DNA of 64,000 bases from DAOUKH01 sp964291475 (GTDB taxonomy: Bacteria; Chloroflexota; Dehalococcoidia; SHYB01). Below, in pieces: positions 50,945 to 59,850 of the stretch. The stretch is from contig OZ220069.1 of the NCBI GenBank assembly GCA_964291475.2, forward strand, positions 45,302-109,301, in the 5' to 3' direction. Made by a program: the position numbers and the translations under genes. Each line of letters starts with the position of its first letter. The stretch's first letter is position 1. The notes under the pieces are model-generated. The model was not told the DNA's origin. It was given only the letters and a program-made list of their open reading frames with translations, and searched no databases.

Positions 50945-50972
50945 TTGACAGCGCGCCGGGCCGTGGTCTAAT
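50945..50972 (+). promoter_or_regulatory. Promoter of the SDR at 51000
   Basis: TTGACA (50945-50950), a 16-bp spacer and TCTAAT (50967-50972). Transcription would start near 50979, 21 nt before the ATG. Confidence 0.6.
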
Positions 50973-50999
50973 GGCGGCATCCTGGTTTGGGAGGCACCC

Positions 51000-51890
51000 A
51001 TGGCCGACAGAAAAGTAGCGATCGTGACCGGAGCGAGCCGCGGCATCGGGCGGGGCTGCGCGTTGGAGCTGGCGAAGCATGGCTACGCCGTCGTGCTCGC
51101 CGCGCGTTCCGTGAAGGAAGGGATGCCCATCGAGCACTCCTCCACCGTCAAGCGTTCCGACACCGTCCCCCTGCCCGGCAGCCTGGAGACCACCGCGCGT
51201 GAGGTCGAGGAGCTGGGCGGCGAGGCGCTCTCCGTGAAGCTCGACCTGTTCGAGCGCGCCGACTGCGACAACCTGATCGACACCACGGTCGAAAAGTTCG
51301 GCCGGATCGACGTGCTGATCAACAACGCCCGCTACATCGGCCCGGGCCACATGGACCACTTCATCGACACGCCCATCGAGGTGTTCGAGCGCCACTTCCT
51401 GGCCAACGTCATCAACCCGCTCTATCTGACGCGGCGCGTGCTCGACCCCATGATCAAGCAGGGCGGCGGGATCATCATCACCGTCACCTCCGGCGCGGGG
51501 AACCACGAATCGGCGAAGGACATCGGCGAAGGCGGCTGGGGCCTCGGCTATTCGATCTCCAAGGCTTCGGTGAACCGCTCCGTGGCCGGACTCGGCAAGG
51601 AGTTCCGCAAGCACAACATCGCGTACATCGGTCTCGAACCCGGCTTCGTGGTCACCGAGCGCATGACCCAGGACATGGGGGCGTTCGGCTTCGACATTCC
51701 CGGCCTGACCACCGACGTCCCCGGCGCGGTCATCGCCTACATCTGCGAGCACCCCTACCCGATGGTCTTCGCGGGCAAGACGATCAACGGGCCGTCGTTC
51801 GCGCCGGAGCACAACCTCGTCGACGGGCGCGGCTTCCCCGACCCCTACGGTCCCGGCACGTGGGGCCTTCCCACGGCGCCGATCCTCTGA
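51000..51890 (+). CDS. SDR-family oxidoreductase
   Basis: 296 residues with the classical SDR motifs: TGASRGIGRG at the start, NNAR where NNAG is usual, a Ser in VTSGAG and Y-x3-K in GYSISKAS. It has a longer loop after the second strand (SVKEGMPIEHSSTVKR) and a C-terminal tail of about 40 residues rich in Pro and Gly. It stands alone between divergent transporter genes and a repeat block. The substrate is unknown. Confidence 0.9.
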   Translation: MADRKVAIVTGASRGIGRGCALELAKHGYAVVLAARSVKEGMPIEHSSTVKRSDTVPLPGSLETTAREVEELGGEALSVKLDLFERADCDNLIDTTVEKFGRIDVLINNARYIGPGHMDHFIDTPIEVFERHFLANVINPLYLTRRVLDPMIKQGGGIIITVTSGAGNHESAKDIGEGGWGLGYSISKASVNRSVAGLGKEFRKHNIAYIGLEPGFVVTERMTQDMGAFGFDIPGLTTDVPGAVIAYICEHPYPMVFAGKTINGPSFAPEHNLVDGRGFPDPYGPGTWGLPTAPIL

Positions 51891-51984
51891 GGGCCGCGGC
51901 CGAATCCATGCCCGCCGCGCCGCGCGTATGCTATGAGGGCGTCCCGAAGCGCGGGAGGCGAACTTTGTTCATGCGTGCCGACCA

Positions 51985-52200
51985 TAAGGGGGCCCCTCAT
52001 CTCATTCTTCTCCCGGGGGGAGAAGAGAGGCCGGAGGGGACCGCCGCACCCCGCCCCTGCCCTCTCTCAGTCTCCCCCAGAGGGGGAGAGGTTTAAGGTG
52101 GCCCTCTCTGAGTGTCCCCCAGAGAGGGAGAGGTTTTAACGTGCTGCTCCAGCGGGGGAGAGGCCTAAGGAAGGGGCTCCCCCAGAGGGGGTGAGGCCTT
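51985..52200. repeat. Dispersed repeat modules before ftsY
   Basis: The modules CTCATTCTTCTCCCGGGGGGAGAAG, CTCTCTCAGTCTCCCCC...GGGGGAGAGG, a further CTCTCTGAGTGTCCCCCAGAGAGGGAGAGG-type copy and two partial copies follow one another and end 14 nt before the ftsY ATG. The ftsY leader is therefore largely repeat sequence. The rest of the gap (51891-51984) holds nothing I recognise. Confidence 0.88.
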
Positions 52201-52213
52201 AAGGTGGCCGGCT

Positions 52214-53170
52214 ATGCCGCTGTTTCGGCGACGTGAAAAGGTCGACGCGGGGCTGAAGAAGACGCGCCAGGCCTTCTTCGGCCGCATCGCGGGCCTCCTC
52301 AGCCGCTCCACGGTGGACGATGATCTGTGGGAGGAGCTCGAGGAGGCGCTCATCTCGGCCGACGCCGGCGCCAAGCTCACCATCGACCTGCTGGACCGCG
52401 TCCGGGACCGGGCGAGGTCGGGCGGCGCCGCGACCGGCGAGGACGTGCGCGGCATCCTGCGCGACGAGATCGAGTCGATCATGCGCGTCGACGCGGCGCC
52501 CTCGCCGCTGGCGGGCGAGGAGGCAGCCTCGCTTCCCGCCGCGCCGTACGTCGTCCTGGTCGTCGGGGTGAACGGCGCGGGGAAGACGACGAGCATCGCC
52601 AAACTGGCCAACCTGCTCTCGGAGCAGGGGAGGAAGGTCGTGCTCGCGGCGGCGGACACCTTCCGCGCCGCCGGCATCGAGCAGCTTGAGGTCTGGGCGG
52701 GCCGGGTGGACGCCGACATCGTGGCGCACCGCCACGGCGCCGACCCCGGCGCGGTCGTCTTCGACGCGCTGCAGGCCGCCAGGGCGCGGAAGGCCGACGT
52801 GGTGATCATCGACACCGCGGGCCGGCTGCACACCAAGACCAACCTGATGGACGAGCTGCGCAAGGTGCGGCGCGTGGTGGAGCGCTTCGACGAGGGCGCC
52901 CCGCATGAGACGCTGCTGGTCCTCGACGCGACGACGGGGCAGAACGGCCTGGCCCAGGCGAGCGCCTTCGCCGAGACCGTCGGGGTGACCGGCATCGTGC
53001 TCGCCAAGCTCGACGGCAGCGCGCGCGGCGGCGCGGCCATCGGCATCGCCGACACGCTGAAGCTGCCGATCGTCTTCGTGGGCGCGGGCGAGGGCATCGA
53101 CGACCTCGTCCCGTTCGACGGGGGCGAGTACGCGGCAGCCCTGTTCGCCGACGGAGCGCCCGCCGTCTAG
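52214..53170 (+). CDS. ftsY: Signal recognition particle receptor FtsY
   Basis: 318 residues, a compact FtsY with a short N-terminal region. The N domain has ELEEALISADAG. The GTPase has the P-loop GVNGAGKTT (near residue 118), AADTFRAAGIEQL, DTAGRLHTKTNLM and the TGQNGLAQA and AKLDGSARGG motifs. It docks ribosome-SRP complexes at the membrane. The gene starts directly after a block of dispersed repeats. Confidence 0.96.
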   Translation: MPLFRRREKVDAGLKKTRQAFFGRIAGLLSRSTVDDDLWEELEEALISADAGAKLTIDLLDRVRDRARSGGAATGEDVRGILRDEIESIMRVDAAPSPLAGEEAASLPAAPYVVLVVGVNGAGKTTSIAKLANLLSEQGRKVVLAAADTFRAAGIEQLEVWAGRVDADIVAHRHGADPGAVVFDALQAARARKADVVIIDTAGRLHTKTNLMDELRKVRRVVERFDEGAPHETLLVLDATTGQNGLAQASAFAETVGVTGIVLAKLDGSARGGAAIGIADTLKLPIVFVGAGEGIDDLVPFDGGEYAAALFADGAPAV

Positions 53171-53193
53171 GCGGCGGCTGAGGGAGACGCTAC

Positions 53194-55650
53194 GTGGCCG
53201 AAGCGGTCCTCTGGTGGGGAACCTTCCTCGGCATCGGTCTGGCCGCCCTCCCCATCACCGTCGCCGTCTTCCGTTTCCTGCCCGACCGGGGCTACGGCCT
53301 CGCCAAGCCGTTGGGGCTGCTCATCTTCGGCTATCTGTTCTGGCTCCTCGGCATGGTCCGGGTCATTCCCAACAGCCAGGCCGGGGCCATCGGCGTGCTC
53401 GTCTTGCTGCTCGCCATCTCCGGCGTCGTGCTCTACCGGCGCAGAGAGTCGCTGGCGGCGTACTTCAAGGAGCATTGGAAGACCGTCCTCGTCACCGAGA
53501 TCGTCTTCGCCGCGGCGTTCGGCGTCTGGGCGTACATCCGCAGCCAGACCCCGGCCGTAGCCCACACCGAGCAGCCGATGGACTTCGCGCTGCTCAATGG
53601 CATCCTTCAGTCGCCGCACTTCCCGCCGGAAGACCCCTGGTACGCCGGCGAACCGATCAGCTACTACTACTTCGGCTACCTGATCTCCGCGGGCGTCACG
53701 CAGGCCACCGGCTTCGCCTCCGCCATTGCCTACAACCTGTCCCTGGCGTCCTTCGCGGCGATGTCGGCGGCGGCGGTCTTCAGCGTCGTCTTCAACATCG
53801 TCGTGGGACTGCGCCGGAAGGTGGGTGGGGAAGGCGGCTTGCTTGGGCCCATCGCGGCTGGGGTAACCGGCGTCGTGCTGCTGCTGTTCATCGGCAACCT
53901 GGTGGGCGTGCTGGAGTTCTTCCACGCCAACGGCCAGGGGGATCCCGACTTCTGGAAACGCGTCTCTATCGAGGGGCTCGACGGCACGGGCGCCGGCGTG
54001 GCCTGGTATCCCAACGAGTTCTGGTGGTGGTTCCGCGACACGCGGGTGATCAACAGCTTCGCGGAGAGCGGGGCGTTCGCCGGGTCCGGCGTCGACTTCA
54101 CCATTACCGAGTTCCCCTTCTTCAGCTTCCTGCTCGGCGACATGCACCCCCACGTCATGTCGATACCGTTTGTCATCCTGGCGATCGGGCTGGCCTTCAA
54201 CGCGCTGCGGTCGCCGGAGCCGCTCGACCTGCACTGGCTGCGCCGGCGGCCGTGGGAGGGGGCGCTGATCGCGGTGGCCATCGGCGCGCTCGGCTTCTTG
54301 AATAGCTGGGACGCGCCGACCTTCCTGGCGCTCTTCCTCGCGGCGGTGGTGCTGCGGGCCTTCCACGACCGCGCCGCGGGGGGCGACGTGGAGTTCAAGA
54401 GCGTCGCCGCGCTGATGGTGGCGATCGCCGCCGCCGCCGTCGTTCTCTACGTCCCGTTCTACGTTTTTTTCGACTCGCAGTTCGCCGGGATTACGCCGGT
54501 GCGCTTCCAGGGTACGGGGCCCATCCATCTCTTCCTCGCCCTCGGCCCGCTCATCGGCGCGGCTCTCATCCTTGTCCTCTCGTGGACGTGGAGCGAGGTC
54601 GGCGGGCTCGACCCCATGGCCCCCGCCGGTCCGCCGCACCGCCGCCCTTTCCTGTGGGCGGCCGCCATTCCCTTGTTCCCCTTCGTCCTCTGGGCGTTGG
54701 TGGAGCTGGGGTTGACCATCGCTGGGGTCTCCCACGGCCTGCTCGAGGGCACGCGTTCTATCGGCGAGGCCTTCCTCGCCATCGGGGCGCGCTTCGGGGT
54801 GCTGCTGCCCGCCCTCGTCGTCATCAGCGCCGTGCTGTGGGTCTTGTTCCGCAAGGCGTCGCGCGACGGCGGAGCGACCTCGGCGATGCAGTTCGCGCTG
54901 CTGCTGATTTCCTTCGCGTTCGTGTTGCTGTTGGGGGCGGAGCTGTTTCACATCGAGGACCAGTTCGGGGTCACGCTCGACCGGATGAACACGGTTTTCA
55001 AGTTCTACTACCAAGTCTGGATTCTGCTGGCCGTTGCCGGCGCGGTGGCGCTCTATTACGCGGCGGTGCGGGTGCGGCGCTCGGCCCCGGCGGCGTTTGC
55101 GGTGACGGTCGTTGGCGTGCTGATTGCGGCGGGATTCGTCTACGTGCCCGCCGCCGCCTACACCAAGGCCGACGAGTTCTCCGGCCCGACGACGCTGAAC
55201 GCCCTGATCGAGGTCGAGGAGCGGAATCCCTGGGAGTACGAGGCGGTGCTGTGGCTGAACGAGAACGCCGCTCCCGGCACAGCGCTGATCGAGGCGGCGG
55301 TGATCGACGACTTCGGGCAGCCGCAGGGCGGATATAGGGTTGAGGTGGCCCGCTTTTCGCAGCGGACGGGGGTGCCGACGGTTATCGGCTGGGGCGGGCA
55401 CGAGCGGCAGTGGCGGGGCGAGCCGTTCGAGCCCATCGCCGAGCGCGGGCGGGACGTCGACACCTTCTACCGGACGGACGACGTCGAAGAGGCGCGGGGC
55501 ATTCTCGACCGATACGAGGTCACCTACGTAATCCTCGGCGACCTAGAGCGTCGTATCTACGGTGCGGAGGTCGAGGAACGGCTGGGCCGGTTCCTGGAAC
55601 CGGTCTTCGAGAATGAGCGTGTCATAATATACGGGCGCCTCCTCCCCTGA
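53194..55650 (+). CDS. YYY/DUF2298-type polytopic membrane protein
   Basis: 818 residues from GTG 53194, 23 nt after ftsY. About 14 hydrophobic segments, with an extracytoplasmic loop containing PWYAGEPISYYYFGYL (near residue 150), the triple-Tyr motif that names the Chlor_Arch_YYY family. A second loop has FPFFSFLLGDMHPHVMS. The soluble C-terminus has RVEVARFSQRTG and GWGGHERQWRG. Members resemble GT-C glycosyltransferases using lipid-linked sugars and occur in Chloroflexota and archaea. The Agl23-like gene follows after 2 nt. Confidence 0.92.
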   Translation: MAEAVLWWGTFLGIGLAALPITVAVFRFLPDRGYGLAKPLGLLIFGYLFWLLGMVRVIPNSQAGAIGVLVLLLAISGVVLYRRRESLAAYFKEHWKTVLVTEIVFAAAFGVWAYIRSQTPAVAHTEQPMDFALLNGILQSPHFPPEDPWYAGEPISYYYFGYLISAGVTQATGFASAIAYNLSLASFAAMSAAAVFSVVFNIVVGLRRKVGGEGGLLGPIAAGVTGVVLLLFIGNLVGVLEFFHANGQGDPDFWKRVSIEGLDGTGAGVAWYPNEFWWWFRDTRVINSFAESGAFAGSGVDFTITEFPFFSFLLGDMHPHVMSIPFVILAIGLAFNALRSPEPLDLHWLRRRPWEGALIAVAIGALGFLNSWDAPTFLALFLAAVVLRAFHDRAAGGDVEFKSVAALMVAIAAAAVVLYVPFYVFFDSQFAGITPVRFQGTGPIHLFLALGPLIGAALILVLSWTWSEVGGLDPMAPAGPPHRRPFLWAAAIPLFPFVLWALVELGLTIAGVSHGLLEGTRSIGEAFLAIGARFGVLLPALVVISAVLWVLFRKASRDGGATSAMQFALLLISFAFVLLLGAELFHIEDQFGVTLDRMNTVFKFYYQVWILLAVAGAVALYYAAVRVRRSAPAAFAVTVVGVLIAAGFVYVPAAAYTKADEFSGPTTLNALIEVEERNPWEYEAVLWLNENAAPGTALIEAAVIDDFGQPQGGYRVEVARFSQRTGVPTVIGWGGHERQWRGEPFEPIAERGRDVDTFYRTDDVEEARGILDRYEVTYVILGDLERRIYGAEVEERLGRFLEPVFENERVIIYGRLLP

Positions 55651-55652
55651 GC

Positions 55653-58364
55653 ATGAGCTTCACCAGCGGCGACACGCCGGAAACCGAGCCCGAGTCCCAG
55701 CCGGGGAACCCCGCCCCGGCCCTCTCTCAGTCTCCCCCAGAGGGGGAGAGGATTGAGGTGGTGTCCTCTCAGTCTCCCTCGAAGAGGGAGGGGATTGGGG
55801 TGGCCTCCTCTGAGGCTCCCCCAGAAGAGGAGAAGATTGGGGTGGCCTCCCCTCAGGCTCCGCCGGAGGGGGAAGGCGGGGACGAGGGGTCGGGGCTCGT
55901 CATCCGCATCGAGCGGGTGCCGTGGGAGCTGATCGGGTACGGCCTGATCTTCCTGGCGGCGCTGATCATGCGGCTGTGGGACCTCGACGGCCGGGCCTAC
56001 CACTACGACGAGTCGATCCACGCGTTCGATAGCTGGCGGATCGCCAACGGCGAGGGCTACCTCCACAGCCCGTGGTCGCACGGGCCGTTGCTGTACCACC
56101 TCTCCGCGGTCGCGATCTTCATCTTCGGGGACAACCTGGCCTCGCCCCGGCTGCCGACGGCCCTGTTCGGCGCGGGCCTGGTGCTCATGCCGCTGCTGCT
56201 GCGTCACCGGCTGGGCATGTGGGGCGCGCTGGCGGCCGCCGCGATGCTCGCCTTCTCGCCCACGATCTTCTACTTCAGCCGCTTCATCCGCAACGACATC
56301 CTCACGCTGGTCTTCGACCTTGCGCTGGTCATTTCGATGTGGCGCTTCCTGGAGACGCGGAAGAACGTGTGGCTGTTCGCCGCCGCCGGGGCGCTGGCGC
56401 TCGGCTTCTCGTCGAAGGAGACGACGTTTATTTCGCTGGGCATTGTCGGCCTGTTCCTGATCGCGTGGCTGCTTGCGGACATTCGCTCCGTCTCAGACCT
56501 CCTCCGTGGCGTCGCGCATTGCCTGCGGCGGGCCGGGTTGGCTCCGCTCGCGAACCTCTTCGCCCGGCCGCCGGCTGCCGAGACGCCGGATGGCGATGAG
56601 CAGGTCGAGGGGGCGGTCGAGTCGGCATCCGGCGCGGACGTTTCCGAAGGGGCGGCCGATGCGGCCGAAATGGGCGAGACCCCGGCCGCCGGGGAGCCCG
56701 CGCCTGACCCGAACGGCGAACCCGACGAACCCGATCCGGCCGGGGAAGCCGGCCAGGCCGATGCGGACCGCGAGGTCCATGAATTGACGCCCGCGCTCGG
56801 TTTCCTCATCTTCCTCATCGCGCTGACGTTGCCCCTCTTCGCCGCCATTCCCGGGCTCGCGCTCGACCAGATCGGGCTCTTCACCACGGTGGTGACCGAC
56901 GCGTCGCTGTCCAGCGGCGCGGTCGGCGCGCCGCTCGGCGCGAGCGGGTACACGTTCGCGATCATCATCGCGGCGGCGCTCTTTGTGATCGGCGCCTTCA
57001 TCGGATTCCGGTGGAAGGGGAAGACGTTCCTGCTGGCGTGGTCGCTGTTCTACGGCGTCTTCCTGCTGTTCCACACCACCTTCTTCACGAACATGCTCGG
57101 CTTCGGCACCGGGGTGTGGCAGTCGCTCGGCTACTGGCTCGCGCAGCAGGAGGTCGAGCGGGGCGGTCAGCCCTGGTACTACTACTTCACGCTGCTGCCG
57201 GTGTACGAGTTCCTGCCGTTCTTCTTCGGCGTCGCGGCGGCGCTGTTCTACATGTTCCGGGGGCGGCTCGGTCTGTTCCCGGTGGTGTTCCTGGTGCTGG
57301 CGGCCGCGGGGCTTGCGGCGTGGGGCGTCCATGCCGCCGTCGGCGGCCCCGGAGTGGGAGGCAAGGCGCTCTATCTGCCCATCGCCGCCGGGGTCTTCAT
57401 CGTGACCGTGCTTGGGCTGCGGGGCGGCGACCGGTTCGAGTGGTTCCTGGTGTTCTGGGCGGGCTTGTCTCTGCTGGCCTACATCGTCGCGGGCGAGAAG
57501 ATGCCGTGGCTCACGACGCACCTTGCGCTGCCCTTCATCGTCCTGGCGGCCAAGTTCATCGGCGACCTGATTGAGGCCGTGGAGTGGAAGCGCGTCGTCC
57601 GCGGCGGGGCCATCGGCCTGCTGGCGACCGCGCCGCTCGCGCTGGCGCTCATCTACGCGTTGACGACGAGCATCCCTTGGGAGGGCGACCCCATCGTCTT
57701 CTGGAGCTTCATCTTCCCGCTTGTCATCGCCGCCTTCGCGGTCGCGGCGTTCCTGTATGCGCTGGTGACGCTCGGCGCGGGGCGGGTGCTGCCGCTTGCC
57801 TTGCTGTCGCTGGTCATCCTGATGAGCGTGTTCACGGTGCGGGCGGCGTTCCAGACGTCGTACGCCAACGGCGACAATGCCGACGAGCTGATCGTCTATT
57901 CGCAGCTCTCGCCGGAGGTGGGGCTGGTGTCGGAGGAGATCGACCGCGTTGCCCGGCTCAACGGCAAGCACGAAGAGTTGCGGATCTTCGCCGATGCCTC
58001 CCACGCCGCCGTCGGGCCGTGGCGCTGGTATCTGCGGAACTACTCGGAGGTCGCCCTCGCCGACCTGGGGACCTACGAGGGCGAGCTCGACCACGACGTG
58101 ATCCTGGCCAACACGGCCAACCAGAGCAAGCTCGAAGCGGTGGAGGAGAACTACGGCCCGCCGCTGCGGATCACGTTCCTCACCTGGTTCAATCCGTTCG
58201 AGGTGTACGCCAACTACACCCCCGGGAGGTTCTGGGACGACGTGCGCAGCGCCGACTCGTGGAACAGCGGGCTGCGGTATTTCGCCTACCGGGACATCTC
58301 GACCGAGCCTTCCACCGGCGAGGTGCTGGTCTACTTTCACAAGGACCTGAAGGGCACGCCATGA
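55653..58364 (+). CDS. Agl23/TIGR03663-like GT-C membrane protein with repeat-encoded N-terminus
   Basis: 903 residues. From about residue 90 it is a GT-C type membrane protein: first helix LIGYGLIFLAALIMRLWDL, then the catalytic-type acidic loop YHYDESIHAFDSW and PWSHGPLLYHL. An acidic cytoplasmic loop (about 300-380) separates two membrane halves. The first 80 residues are unlike the family: four 14-residue repeats (SQSPPEGERIEVVS type) encoded by an expanded dispersed repeat. It is coupled to the YYY protein and probably acts with it and the flippase-like protein downstream on a surface glycan. Confidence 0.9.
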   Translation: MSFTSGDTPETEPESQPGNPAPALSQSPPEGERIEVVSSQSPSKREGIGVASSEAPPEEEKIGVASPQAPPEGEGGDEGSGLVIRIERVPWELIGYGLIFLAALIMRLWDLDGRAYHYDESIHAFDSWRIANGEGYLHSPWSHGPLLYHLSAVAIFIFGDNLASPRLPTALFGAGLVLMPLLLRHRLGMWGALAAAAMLAFSPTIFYFSRFIRNDILTLVFDLALVISMWRFLETRKNVWLFAAAGALALGFSSKETTFISLGIVGLFLIAWLLADIRSVSDLLRGVAHCLRRAGLAPLANLFARPPAAETPDGDEQVEGAVESASGADVSEGAADAAEMGETPAAGEPAPDPNGEPDEPDPAGEAGQADADREVHELTPALGFLIFLIALTLPLFAAIPGLALDQIGLFTTVVTDASLSSGAVGAPLGASGYTFAIIIAAALFVIGAFIGFRWKGKTFLLAWSLFYGVFLLFHTTFFTNMLGFGTGVWQSLGYWLAQQEVERGGQPWYYYFTLLPVYEFLPFFFGVAAALFYMFRGRLGLFPVVFLVLAAAGLAAWGVHAAVGGPGVGGKALYLPIAAGVFIVTVLGLRGGDRFEWFLVFWAGLSLLAYIVAGEKMPWLTTHLALPFIVLAAKFIGDLIEAVEWKRVVRGGAIGLLATAPLALALIYALTTSIPWEGDPIVFWSFIFPLVIAAFAVAAFLYALVTLGAGRVLPLALLSLVILMSVFTVRAAFQTSYANGDNADELIVYSQLSPEVGLVSEEIDRVARLNGKHEELRIFADASHAAVGPWRWYLRNYSEVALADLGTYEGELDHDVILANTANQSKLEAVEENYGPPLRITFLTWFNPFEVYANYTPGRFWDDVRSADSWNSGLRYFAYRDISTEPSTGEVLVYFHKDLKGTP
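55721..55880 (+). repeat. Dispersed repeat expanded to four 42-bp units in coding sequence
   Basis: Units begin with TCTCAGTCTCCC or a variant at 55725, 55767, 55809 and 55851, exactly 42 bp apart. The first is nearly identical to the intergenic hairpin module; later ones diverge. All are in frame with the Agl23-like gene. Confidence 0.92.
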
Positions 58365-58389
58365 CGCGCGGCTGCGGCGGCCCATCGGC

Positions 58390-58395
58390 TATACT
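58390..58395 (+). promoter_or_regulatory. -10 element of the flippase-like gene
   Basis: TATACT lies 26 nt after the Agl23-like stop and 55 nt before the proposed CTG start of the next gene. Confidence 0.4.
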
Positions 58396-58449
58396 GGCCG
58401 CCTGAGCCGGCCAGCCCGACGCCCGGCCCCGTTCTCTGGAGTCTCCGCC

Positions 58450-59508
58450 CTGTCCCTTCTTCTCAGTAAGCGGTTTTGGCTCGGCGTTGCGTTCAGCGCC
58501 GGCTTGCTCGTTCTGTTCTTCTGGCAGCTCGACATCGGCGATACGCTCGAGCACCTGAGGGATGCCAACTACATCTGGCTGATTCCCGCGCTCGCCCTCT
58601 ATTTCCTCGCCGTCCTCTTTCGCGCCATCCGCTGGCGGTTCCTCCTGATGCACATCAAGGAGGTGCCGGCGATCCGGCTCTACTCGCCGGTGGTGGTGGG
58701 CTATATGGCGAACAACCTCTTGCCGGTGCGGCTGGGCGAGTTCGTCCGCGCCTGGTTCTTCAGCGAGCGCGAGGGGGTGAGCAAGAGCGCGGCCCTGGGC
58801 ACGGTGCTCTTGGAGCGGGTCTTCGACGGCGTGGGCCTACTCATCATCGCGCTGATCGTCTGGCCGTTCCTCGACGTTTCCGAGGTCTTCAGCGCCTTCT
58901 CCGACGACATCGGCATCCCGGAGGGGGTGCTCATCGGTCTCATCCTTTCGCTCTTCCTCGGCGTCCTCGCGCTCATGTTCGGCGTCGCCATCTTTCCCGG
59001 GCTGCGCGATATCGTCGTCGAGGCGCTCACGAGGTTTCTGCCCAAGCGCATCCGCGACCCCGCTCGAAACGTCCTGCACTCCTTCGTCGACGGGCTTTCC
59101 GGCCTTCGCAATCCCAAGCGCGTGGTCCTGATCCTCGCGGTGACGATGCCGGTGTGGCTCGCGGAGGGGGCGATGTACCACATCATCGGCTGGGCGTTCG
59201 ACCTCGACGTGCCGTACAACGGCTCCCTCTTCATCACGGCGATCGCCAACCTGGCGGTGAGCCTGCCGTCGGCGCCCGGCGGCATCGGGCCGTTCGAGTA
59301 CGGCACCAAGGTCGTGCTGGAAGGCTTCAACGAGTCGCCGGAGGTCGCCGCGGCCTATGCGGTGATACTGCATGCCGCGCTGCTGGCGCCGGTGACGATG
59401 CTCGGCCTCTTCTTCATGTGGCTGCACAACCTGAGCTTCAGCGAGATGACGCGCCGCTCGACGGAGGTCGAGGCGGAGCCCGGGGAGAGCGGCGAGCCGC
59501 CGGCGTAG
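58450..59508 (+). CDS. LPG synthase TM/flippase-like membrane protein, probable CTG start
   Basis: 352 residues if started at CTG 58450. This fits best because the frame is open, GGAG lies 8 nt upstream, and the first membrane helix (RFWLGVAFSAGLLVLFFW) is then complete. The first ATG/GTG/TTG-type codon, TTG 58504, would cut that helix in half. The family motif NNLLPVRLGEFVRAWFF is present, as is SLPSAPGGIGPFEYG near the end. Members relate to the MprF membrane half and to proteins linked to glycan export. It follows two GT-C-like genes. Confidence 0.85.
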   Translation: MSLLLSKRFWLGVAFSAGLLVLFFWQLDIGDTLEHLRDANYIWLIPALALYFLAVLFRAIRWRFLLMHIKEVPAIRLYSPVVVGYMANNLLPVRLGEFVRAWFFSEREGVSKSAALGTVLLERVFDGVGLLIIALIVWPFLDVSEVFSAFSDDIGIPEGVLIGLILSLFLGVLALMFGVAIFPGLRDIVVEALTRFLPKRIRDPARNVLHSFVDGLSGLRNPKRVVLILAVTMPVWLAEGAMYHIIGWAFDLDVPYNGSLFITAIANLAVSLPSAPGGIGPFEYGTKVVLEGFNESPEVAAAYAVILHAALLAPVTMLGLFFMWLHNLSFSEMTRRSTEVEAEPGESGEPPA

Positions 59509-59579
59509 CGTCCAGGCCGCATTGCCAATCCAGGCGTTCGCATGGTGGGGCCGCAGGCTGCGTTGGTTTTGGCGCACCC

Positions 59580-59815
59580 TCCCCACGCCCCGCCCCGGCC
59601 CTCTCTCAATCTCTCCCAGAGGAGACCTTTGCGTGACCTTGGGCCGAGTGGGGGAACAGCGCCCTGCGGGCGCTCGCGCGCCTGACGGCGCGCGCCCTCT
59701 CTCAAATCTCCCCCAGAGGGGGAGAGGGAAGACCACCCCACTCCGCCCGTTTTCCAACCAGCGGCGGGAGTTTTGCAAAGGTCTCCAGAGGGAGAGAGGT
59801 TTAAGGTGGGGAGAG
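59580..59815. repeat. Dispersed repeat modules
   Basis: The gap after the flippase-like gene holds a CTCTCTCAATCTCTCCCAGAGGAG copy, a GCGCGCCTGACGGCGCGC block and a full CTCCCCC hairpin. The stretch 59695-59803 is nearly identical to 15222-15328 upstream of dapB, including GTTTTCCAACCAGCGGCGGG and CAAAGGTCTCCAGAGGGAG. No gene is seen between 59509 and 59850. Confidence 0.9.
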
Positions 59816-59850
59816 GGAAGACCCCGCGCCGCGCCTCTTTGCGCTACTCT

